NCBI GenBank assembly: GCA_038043045.1 | Contig: JBBTCX010000200.1 | Coordinates: 1 to 6,278 of the forward strand | DNA: 6,278 nt | Direction of reading: 5' to 3' | Origin: JBBTCX01 sp038043045 | GTDB lineage: Bacteria; Planctomycetota; Phycisphaerae; UBA1845 | In this document: piece after piece, positions 1 through 5,285 of the stretch | Numbering within the stretch: position 1 is the stretch's first letter | How the letters are laid out: every line of letters starts with the position of its first letter | Translations under genes and position numbers: made by a program | Notes under the pieces: generated by a model | Database searches by the model: none | The model's input: the letters and a program-made list of their open reading frames with translations, nothing else | What the model was told of the DNA's origin: nothing

Positions 1-221
1 TCGGAGTACATCTCAAGACTTCGCTGATGCAGTTGAGCGATGGGGTCCGCGGGATGGGGATTACACAGGGTGAGAATGCCTGCGCCGGCCCAGGATGCTT
101 CTTTTCCACAAGATCCGCGTTCGAGAACGGTGACGGAAAACCGTTCAACGGCCAGTCGACGGGCGATCGCCAGCCCGATCACGCCGCCGCCGATGATGAT
201 GCAATCCGAAGTTCTGGTCAC
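1..221 (-). CDS. thiO: FAD-dependent glycine/D-amino-acid oxidase (ThiO-like), N-terminal part only
   Basis: The first 73 residues are visible and the rest lies beyond the left edge. They open with a dinucleotide-binding Rossmann fold: the hydrophobic strand CIII is followed by GGGVIG (residues 11-16), and the second strand ends in VLERG, whose Glu34 would bind the FAD ribose. The segment EASWAGAGIL (41-50) matches the ASWAAxGML signature of the DAO family, most closely glycine oxidase ThiO. In that family the enzyme oxidises glycine or other small amines to the imine with release of hydrogen peroxide, and in thiamine synthesis it supplies dehydroglycine for the thiazole ring. The start is a GTG at 221; no ATG exists between it and an in-frame stop at 263-261, and the Shine-Dalgarno is weak. 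No other thiamine gene is visible, so a different DAO-family substrate remains possible. The family is sure, the ThiO subtype likely. Confidence 0.85.
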   Translation of the reverse strand, partial: MTRTSDCIIIGGGVIGLAIARRLAVERFSVTVLERGSCGKEASWAGAGILTLCNPHPADPIAQLHQRSLEMYS

Positions 222-292
222 GATCGTGTTAACTCTACTATCCGGTACGAGTTGCCGCGATCACTTCCATCCTCGGAATCCTGGAACAGTGA

Positions 293-679
293 TTAGTCCT
301 TGTCGGAGAACTTTCGCGGCGGAGCTTGTTTGTGAGAATCGCGAGCTTTGCCTTTTTCCACGCGGACGATCCACTTGTGTCCATCCCAATGGCAGCCGCA
401 GTCATGCCCGTGAACATGGCGGACTTCAACGATCGGTCGCTGTTCAATCACATGAACTTCGCGGCGGGCCGGATGGTGCTCATGGATGACCACATCAGGA
501 GCGGGTCGCTCGATCACCGTCACGTGTTGTGGCGGTCGCCGTTCGACCACATGCACCTCTCGAACCGGTCTTTGCTCGGCATATGTGAATGAAACTTTGT
601 CGCAAGCCGCACACACCAACCCGATCGAACCCACCGAAACCCATCGAATCAAACGAGACAACACATCAGTACCTCTCAT
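293..679 (-). CDS. Small His-rich secreted protein, probable lipoprotein, function unknown
   Basis: This 128-residue protein is not recognised. It begins with a basic n-region and a hydrophobic stretch (roughly residues 10-24, RLIRWVSVGSIGLVCAA) that ends in Cys26, so it looks like an exported protein. The sequence before the cysteine (C-A-A-C) is an imperfect lipobox, so lipidation is only plausible. The mature part repeats a short pattern of valine/glutamate strands ending in RP or HP (HVVERRP, VTVIERPAP, VVIHEHHP, HVIEQRP). It holds 12 histidines, then a HGHDCGCHWDGHKW cluster (90-103) that could bind metal, and a Lys/Arg-rich tail. The ATG at 679 is preferred because GGTGA lies four bases upstream; an in-frame ATG at 694 would add five residues. 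It lies 71 bases upstream of the oxidase start on the same strand and could be co-transcribed with it. Metal binding is an inference from composition only. Confidence 0.7.
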   Translation of the reverse strand: MRGTDVLSRLIRWVSVGSIGLVCAACDKVSFTYAEQRPVREVHVVERRPPQHVTVIERPAPDVVIHEHHPARREVHVIEQRPIVEVRHVHGHDCGCHWDGHKWIVRVEKGKARDSHKQAPPRKFSDKD

Positions 680-926
680 GACCTCACCATCCATTCACTC
701 AGAGCCTTCGTTGATGACAGACACCGAACCATACGACTGGTTAGGCGCCATTTTTTTACCAGCTATCGCGTTCGCAGGTACACACTCCGCCCAATCGAAT
801 CTATCGGCTCGACCCTCCAAGAAGGATGGGCCATTACGTTAGTTCGGCGGGTGAGCATCCTATAACTTCGCGGATGGAATCGTGTTGCAAATCCACTGTT
901 CAAAACCCCTCGCGCGAAGCGGCAAT

Positions 927-2165
927 TTAACCTTTTTTCTTGCTCTCGTCCAACTTTACACAACTTTGGGCAATTCGATCCACGATTCGCCGAGCGTCTC
1001 GAAATATCGATAGGGGGTAAAGGGTTCCACGCCACAGGAGTCCTCCGCGATAGATGGCCAACCAGCCTGAACGTAGCAGCCCTGTAACAACGAAAATCGT
1101 TCCAAGGGGTGCGAGCAAACTGGGAACGATCCTTCCGTTCAACCACGCGCCGTGGATTCCGGTTGTGGTGACAGCGAGTGTCACTCCAAGTGATGCCAGG
1201 ACGACAGGCGATGCGGGCAGGCCCCAAAAGCTGAGCAGGAGTCCGATGAAGGGTCCGCACTCGGCCAGGAACAACCCCGTGCAGAGTGCGAAAAGGCGAA
1301 TGGCGCTGAACCCGGCACCGGCGATGGCTGACTTTTCGGCGCCGCGGGCGGCCTCCATCATGGATCGATAGAGATAAAGTCCGACGAGGCCCTTGCCGTT
1401 GGCGGGGCAAGACTTCGCGCCCGATTGCTTGAGGATTCGTCCGAGGCCCACGTCGTCGATGACTTCGAGCTGCAGTTTTTCAAATCCTCCCGCGCGATCA
1501 AAAGCTTGCCGTGATACGAGATTGAAGGCTCCGATGCCAATGAAGCCGTCGGAGGCGGGGTCGGCCACCGACCACACTTTCGAAAGCGCGCAAACCAATC
1601 GGTAGGCGGTGGCAAGTCCGACGTCGAGAAGAAAGCTGGAGCGCCAGATTTCTGGAAAGATGGCCAGGTGATCTGCGCCGCGCTCCAAACAAAAAGCGAT
1701 TGCGCGGCGCATGGTGCCTTGGGTGAAATGCACGTCGGCATCGCTGAAGAGTAGCCAGTCACCAGTGGCGAGGGATTCGCCGACGTGTTGGGCGTGGACT
1801 TTGCCGAGCCAGCCTTCGGGGAGATCGCGGATGTGGATGGCTTGGATTTGAGCGTGTTGGGCGGCCAGTCGGTTGATGATCGCGCCGGTCTCATCGGTGG
1901 ATCGATCGTTGATGAGGATGATTTCGAGGTTGGGGTAGTCGTCGCGGAGTCGGGATTTCACGGCTTTTTCGATGTGGTCGGCTTCGTTGCAAGCGGGGAT
2001 GATGAGCGAGAGCTTCGGCCAGCGGTTCGGTTCCGGTGGGCGTTGGTCCTGAAGAATTGGAACGCATCGAATGGTAAGAAGGACATGCCAAAGGGCGCGA
2101 AGCCAATAGAGCGTGCTTAACAAGAGGGCCATGGCAAGAACCCAATACGTCGTGGTCGCGGACAT
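927..2165 (-). CDS. Membrane-anchored family 2 glycosyltransferase (HpnB/CrtQ-like)
   Basis: The protein should move a sugar from a nucleotide donor to a lipid or polysaccharide acceptor at the inner face of the cytoplasmic membrane. Numbered from the ATG at 2165 (412 residues), it has an N-terminal membrane helix (about 8-34). A GT-A fold follows: IIPACNEAD (55-63), INDRSTDET (85-93), the DAD metal/nucleotide motif (142-144) inside LLFSDADVHF, and a VIDDVGLGRIL segment (235-245) supplying the acidic catalytic residues. The C-terminal third has two to four membrane helices (about 286-370), then WRGTLYPL. There is no QxxRW motif, unlike processive synthases. The layout, including LPEGWLGKVHA after the first subdomain, resembles HpnB-type hopanoid-associated and carotenoid glycosyltransferases, but no such pathway genes are adjacent. 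A GTG at 2249 would add 28 residues of unlikely-looking leader. A TAAAAT hexamer at 2265-2260 would place transcription start near 2253, favouring 2165. Neither start has a good Shine-Dalgarno. Confidence 0.88.
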   Translation of the reverse strand: MSATTTYWVLAMALLLSTLYWLRALWHVLLTIRCVPILQDQRPPEPNRWPKLSLIIPACNEADHIEKAVKSRLRDDYPNLEIILINDRSTDETGAIINRLAAQHAQIQAIHIRDLPEGWLGKVHAQHVGESLATGDWLLFSDADVHFTQGTMRRAIAFCLERGADHLAIFPEIWRSSFLLDVGLATAYRLVCALSKVWSVADPASDGFIGIGAFNLVSRQAFDRAGGFEKLQLEVIDDVGLGRILKQSGAKSCPANGKGLVGLYLYRSMMEAARGAEKSAIAGAGFSAIRLFALCTGLFLAECGPFIGLLLSFWGLPASPVVLASLGVTLAVTTTGIHGAWLNGRIVPSLLAPLGTIFVVTGLLRSGWLAIYRGGLLWRGTLYPLSIFRDARRIVDRIAQSCVKLDESKKKG

Positions 2166-2253
2166 CGTAGGCGAAACGTAGTGGCGGGTTGTGGGGGATG
2201 CAAGGAAGGGGACGCGGGCGTCCGTTTTTGGAGTGACAGGCGGTGACACTCAT

Positions 2254-2510
2254 TGACGGATTTTATGCAAAAAGCTGGATGTTAGCGGACGTTATGCGGT
2301 GTTTTTCTGGTCCGATAAGTTTGCTTTGTGGTGCGGGGTGGCGCAACGTAAAGCATTGTCATTAAATGAGTTGCGTGAAAATCGTGGTTCAATTGCAAAC
2401 TCGCAGTGGCGCTTTACGGTGAGTTCCGGGCAGTTATTTCTGTGTGTTAATTTCGTCAGTGAGGCTGGAGGGAGCGGCGTGAAAGGTGAGGTTTGAGGAG
2501 TGGGGTTCTT
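2254..2510. other. Non-coding, AT-richer spacer upstream of the glycosyltransferase
   Basis: This stretch is visibly richer in A and T than its surroundings and holds no gene I can support. It should contain the promoter of the leftward glycosyltransferase. A minus-strand TAAAAT at 2265-2260 is a fair -10 hexamer but has no matching -35. A 65-codon plus-strand reading frame from a GTG at 2299 to 2496 has no Shine-Dalgarno and no recognisable motif, so I treat it as chance. Confidence 0.4.
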
Positions 2511-2650
2511 GTGCCACAGTGTGGCACTTCGGCCAAGAAGCGTCCGCTCCCTGACCCTTGGCCCTTCGGGTAAAGGGCAGGCGGTCGCGGTACTGACCCG
2601 GCAGGCCGGGTTGGGTGTGGACCGCTCCATGTCTGTCGCGGTTCTGATCG
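2511..2650 (+). repeat. Composite hairpin repeat, module A
   Basis: Four blocks occur in order. First is a near-perfect palindrome, GTGCCACA-G-TGTGGCAC (2511-2527, then TT). Second is a stem GCCCTT/AAGGGC (2561-2566 with 2573-2578). Third is a stem ACCCGGC-AG-GCCGGGT (2596-2611). Fourth is a 31-base tail (2620-2650) that begins GACCGCTCC and ends TTCTGATCG. The same four blocks in the same order form module B immediately to the right. The stems are followed by no T-run, so this is unlikely to be a simple intrinsic terminator. It sits downstream of the DUF4062-TPR gene. Orientation is arbitrary. Confidence 0.75.
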
Positions 2651-2654
2651 GATA

Positions 2655-2780
2655 AAGTGCCAGTGTGTGGCACTTGTGGGAGTGACCCCCACCCTGGCCC
2701 TCTTCCTGAGAGGGGGAGGGGTGTCGGGTCGATGACCCGACGTACGGGTGACCGCTCCATGTCTGTCGCGGTTCTGATCG
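2655..2780 (+). repeat. Composite hairpin repeat, module B
   Basis: This is a diverged second copy of module A. It has an inverted repeat AAGTGCCA/TGGCACTT around a five-base loop (2655-2675), and a stem CCCTCT-TCCTG-AGAGGG (2698-2714). A stem GTCGGGTC-GAT-GACCCGAC follows (2723-2741), then the 31-base tail (2750-2780), identical to 2620-2650. Stem sequences differ between modules while the base pairing is kept, and only the tail is conserved as sequence. The copy ends 41 bases before the stop of the DUF4062-TPR gene, so on the minus strand both modules would lie in that gene's 3' untranslated region. Confidence 0.75.
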
Positions 2781-2821
2781 TCCGCCACCTTTGGCTTCGG
2801 CGAAGATGGGGCACCTTTGCG

Positions 2822-4486
2822 CTACTCCACCGGTAGTTTGTCCAGCCCCTCCTGCAACTGCTTGACCATGTGGGGAATGCCGATCTTGGCATAGAGGTCG
2901 CGGGATTTAACCCAAAGCTCGCGTGCGGTCTTCCTGTCACCCCGTTGTCCCGCGACCGAACCGAGGTTGGCGTACTGGCGGGCCATGCCTTCGAGCCGAC
3001 CGAGCTTCTCTTCGATCGCCAGCGACTTTCGGAGGAAGGTCTCGGCTTGGTCCAGGACCCCGCGCGTCAGGTAGATCGCACCGAAGTTGCCGTAATCGCT
3101 GGCTATGCCTTCGAGCCGATCGAGCTTTTCGTTGATCGCTAACGACTTTCGGTGCATGTTCTCGGCATGGTCCAGGTCCCCGCGCGTAAAATATACGTCT
3201 CCGAGGAAGCAGTACTGGTTGGCCATGCCTTCGAGCCGACCGAGCTTCTCGTTGATCGCCAACGACTTTCGAAGCATGGTTTCTGCCTGGTCCAAGTCGC
3301 CGCGCGTCTGGTAGATCCGTCCTAGGTGGCCGTAGGTTTCGGCTATTCCTTCGAGTCGACCAAGCTTTTCCTCAATTTCCAACGACTTTCGGTGCATGGT
3401 CTCGGCCTGGGCCAGGTCTCCGCGCGTCTGGTCGATGAGTCCGAGGTTGCCATAGCCGTTGGCCATGCCTTCGAGCAAACCGAGTTTTTCGGAGATCGCC
3501 AGCGACTTTCGGAGCATGGCCTCGGCTTGTTCCAGGTTGCCGCGCGTTTGGAAGATCAGCCCAAGGTTGCTGTAGGCTGCGGCCGTTTCGGCTGTCTCGG
3601 CGTCGGGCCCGCTGATCGCCAGCCATCGCTCCAGCATTTGTTCCGCGACGCTCCAATCGCCCGTTCGGTAATAGAATTCGAAGGCCAGATAGAGCACCTG
3701 CAAATCGGTTGTTCCATCGATCGCCTTGGCGAAGTCTTGCCTGGCCTCTTCGACTCGGCCATCGAGCGCCGCTTGCGCTGCTTTACGAGCGAACGTAAGG
3801 GCGAATTCGGTGACGCGGGCGGCTTGAGCATCGGCGCGACGACTCTGAGCTTCGGCCTGTTCGGCGGCTTTCTTCGCTGCTTTCTCCGCACGCTCTACGC
3901 GCTCCACATATTCGATAGGTAGGATAATCTTCTCGCGGTCAGCGTCGGCTTTGGGAAGTTCGCCTCTGGCAAAGGCTCTGAGGTGCTTGTCGATTTCGGC
4001 CTTGAATTCGGTTTCGTCGTTGAAGAGGCGGTATAGTACGATGCGCGACGCTTCAAGTTCGCGGCGAAACTTGAGCACCTGTGCAAGTTGCGGACCCGCA
4101 TCGGCCATCAACTCGGGATCGACGTGTTTGAAAAAGACGAATATCTCCGGTGACATCGCTTTCTTCCAACGATCGAGGGCGCGGTGGAACTCTTCCTCGG
4201 TGTAAGAGGAATAGGGTTTCGCATCTTCGGCGGCTTGGCCCCAGCGTCGGTGCATGGCCAGGATGAAGACGTCGCAACGGTCGATTTCTTCGTTGATGAC
4301 GGCTTGCGAACGGCGACCGACGGTTGCGAGCGTGTCTTCCCATCCAAGTGGGATGAACTTGACGTTGGCACCATCGCCGAAACCTAAATTGACCAGGTCG
4401 ACTTGATCCTTGAAAGCGCGCCGTTCGTCGGCGAGATCGCCTGGTGACGCGAGGAATACACGAAACTCCTTGGGTGGATTGGGCAT
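2822..4486 (-). CDS. DUF4062 domain fused to coiled coil and kinesin-light-chain-like TPRs
   Basis: Numbered from the ATG at 4486 (554 residues), an N-terminal DUF4062 domain spans about 7-176. It contains FRVFLASPGDLADER (8-22), INEEIDRCDVFILAMHRRWG (64-83), YTEEEFHRAL (95-104) and the strand EIFVFFKH (114-121). A charged Ala/Lys/Glu-rich helix, probably a coiled coil, covers about 192-236. A less regular helical pair follows, then six 40-residue TPRs (about 303-545) of the type NLGxIYQTRGDLDQAExMLRKSLAIxEKLGRLEGMA; the sixth is degenerate. DUF4062 is functionally uncharacterised but is known at the N-terminus of NTPase and repeat proteins of the STAND/NLR kind. Here no NTPase domain lies between it and the TPRs. 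The likely role is protein-binding signalling in the cytoplasm; enzymatic activity or defence is inference. The reading frame is open upstream to a GTG at 4663, adding a 59-residue leader with a signal peptide. I prefer 4486 because DUF4062 begins just after it and a secretion signal does not suit this protein. The start has no clear Shine-Dalgarno. Confidence 0.87.
   Translation of the reverse strand: MPNPPKEFRVFLASPGDLADERRAFKDQVDLVNLGFGDGANVKFIPLGWEDTLATVGRRSQAVINEEIDRCDVFILAMHRRWGQAAEDAKPYSSYTEEEFHRALDRWKKAMSPEIFVFFKHVDPELMADAGPQLAQVLKFRRELEASRIVLYRLFNDETEFKAEIDKHLRAFARGELPKADADREKIILPIEYVERVERAEKAAKKAAEQAEAQSRRADAQAARVTEFALTFARKAAQAALDGRVEEARQDFAKAIDGTTDLQVLYLAFEFYYRTGDWSVAEQMLERWLAISGPDAETAETAAAYSNLGLIFQTRGNLEQAEAMLRKSLAISEKLGLLEGMANGYGNLGLIDQTRGDLAQAETMHRKSLEIEEKLGRLEGIAETYGHLGRIYQTRGDLDQAETMLRKSLAINEKLGRLEGMANQYCFLGDVYFTRGDLDHAENMHRKSLAINEKLDRLEGIASDYGNFGAIYLTRGVLDQAETFLRKSLAIEEKLGRLEGMARQYANLGSVAGQRGDRKTARELWVKSRDLYAKIGIPHMVKQLQEGLDKLPVE
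2852..3571 (-). repeat. 120-base tandem repeat encoding the TPR array
   Basis: Six consecutive units of exactly 120 bases (3571-3452, 3451-3332, 3331-3212, 3211-3092, 3091-2972 and a degenerate 2971-2852) each encode one 40-residue TPR. The plus-strand landmark TTCGAGCCGAC or a close variant recurs at exact 120-base steps (ending at 3000, 3120, 3240, 3360 and 3480). Units are similar at DNA level, including at silent positions. This points to recent amplification or gene conversion rather than old divergence. Confidence 0.9.
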
Positions 4487-4663
4487 GGATGGAGAGTGTA
4501 TCTGGTCATGGGTGAACAAGCGAAGGTGAGTTGCTCTTTCAGTTTGCGGGTGAGCAACACCTCGGAATCGGTGAGGGCCGGGTTCTTCATCGGGTTGGGT
4601 TTGGGCGAAGGCTGAGCCGATGAATAGAAGAGCCAAACTCAGCGGCCAACGGAAGGAGTTCAC
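4487..4663 (-). pseudogene. Signal-peptide leader, likely remnant of a separate secreted-protein gene
   Basis: A GTG at 4663 has AAGG seven bases upstream and opens a textbook signal peptide, NSFRWPLSLALLFIGSAFA followed by Q (residues 2-21), with an AFA cleavage site. After about residue 24 this frame loses protein-like character (many A/T third positions). The frame shifted by one base reads PNPMKNPALTDSEVLL and TRKLKEQLTFAC (about 4596-4510) with mostly G/C third positions. This suggests a secreted-protein gene with a frameshift near 4595, cut short where the DUF4062 gene begins. Alternatives are a sequencing error, or a true N-terminal extension of the DUF4062 protein. Confidence 0.4.
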
Positions 4664-4741
4664 TTTCCTGCCTTTGCGGAACCAGAATGCCCGGAAAAAG
4701 TTACAAACGACGAGATCCGTTTACGCGGAAGTGGGTTGTCC

Positions 4742-4762
4742 CCCATCTCCAGAGGAGATGGG
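4742..4762. repeat. Perfect 9-base-arm inverted repeat
   Basis: CCCATCTCC and GGAGATGGG surround a three-base AGA loop. The flank (TTGTCC before, CCACCCTG after) resembles the ACCCTGGCCCTCT hairpin of module B. This may be another member of the same mosaic repeat family. There is no T-run, so a terminator role is not supported. Confidence 0.6.
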
Positions 4763-4817
4763 CCACCCTGCCCGAACCGCACGCATTGGCAATTTGGCTC
4801 CGTTGGACATTGGGCAA

Positions 4818-4849
4818 CCGCTCCCTCACGGTCGCGGCTCGGATTCTGA
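4818..4849 (+). repeat. Dispersed repeat with CCGCTCC-N6-GTCGCGG core
   Basis: The element reads CCGCTCC, six bases, GTCGCGG, six bases, TTCTGA. The tails of modules A and B carry the same CCGCTCC-N6-GTCGCGG core with TTCTGA directly attached, so the three are related. In one frame it would encode PLPHGRGSD, a string I recall from spurious ORFs in planctomycete and other genomes; that is memory and not a search result. Confidence 0.55.
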
Positions 4850-5067
4850 AAAGCATGCCCAATTCAGAGACACCACACTAGCGACGGGTGCAGTTTACGC
4901 GGGGCCTGGTGGATGGCAAGGTGGTGTGGGAAGGAGGTTGTGGATTCGAGTCGCGGGTTCGTGTGGTCGGTGGGGCGATGGATGAAGGACATGTGTGGCT
5001 AGGGGGTCCGTGGCAGTTTCGGTGGAAGGTTCTCAGCAACGGTCGCCCCTGTCGTGGCGAGGGACAT

Positions 5068-5087
5068 CCACACCGTGAACGGTGTGG
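5068..5087. repeat. Perfect 9-base-arm inverted repeat
   Basis: CCACACCGT and ACGGTGTGG flank a GA centre, giving a strong hairpin or a dyad-symmetric protein site. It lies about 200 bases upstream of metK, ahead of the candidate promoter. That makes an attenuator role unlikely; a dispersed repeat is the simpler reading. Confidence 0.6.
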
Positions 5088-5186
5088 CTCTGAGACCACG
5101 GCTCAAGAGTAGTGGCACGCAAACCGTCCTTTCGAATCCGTCGAATCCGTGACAGATCCATCAACGTCCGCGAAAGGATGGGTGAG

Positions 5187-5215
5187 TTGCCCTTGGGGGA
5201 TGATGGTCCTACGAT
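5187..5215 (+). promoter_or_regulatory. Candidate metK promoter
   Basis: TTGCCC (5187-5192) and TACGAT (5210-5215) are separated by 17 bases and each matches four of six consensus positions of a housekeeping sigma promoter. Transcription would start near 5222 and give a leader of about 64 bases. The match is modest and could be chance. Confidence 0.3.
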
Positions 5216-5285
5216 AAGGCTCAAGCTTCGGCATTTGGGCGTCGAGGGGTAAGGTGCATCCCTGGTTTTCAACAGGAGACTGATC

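Larger units (their letters stand above)
4664..5285. other. Divergent intergenic region with scattered repeat elements
   Basis: This region separates the leftward DUF4062-TPR locus from rightward metK. It holds three repeat elements listed separately (4742-4762, 4818-4849, 5068-5087), a tandem pair of TCGAATCCG (5132-5140, 5141-5149) and a possible metK promoter. A plus-strand frame from a GTG at 4888 to a stop ending 5112 (74 residues) has fair third-position GC. It lacks a Shine-Dalgarno and runs through the palindrome at 5068-5087, so it is at best a gene fragment. Confidence 0.5.

Noticed and set aside
737..762. CTGGT/ACCAG pair with a seven-T run
   Set aside because: The T-run lies inside the loop on the plus strand with no plus-strand gene upstream, and reads as A's on the minus strand, so it is not a terminator for either neighbour.
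763..1410. Minus-strand reading frame of 215 codons
   Set aside because: Most of it overlaps the glycosyltransferase gene in another frame, and its Arg/Pro/His-rich product has no motif.
2620..2780. CRISPR-like pair of 31-base repeats
   Set aside because: Only two copies exist, the intervening 99 bases are too long for a spacer and are themselves a repeat module, and no cas gene is present.
2434..2940. Minus-strand reading frame of 168 codons
   Set aside because: It spans both hairpin modules and the 3' end of the TPR gene; its repeated DQNRDRHGAV strings come from the 31-base direct repeat.
3326..3922. Plus-strand reading frame of 198 codons with repeats
   Set aside because: It is antisense to the TPR array; its repetitiveness is only the mirror of the 120-base coding repeat.
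4620..4985. Plus-strand reading frame of 121 codons
   Set aside because: It runs through the repeat elements at 4742-4762 and 4818-4849, and the PLPHGRGSD stretch in it is repeat-derived.
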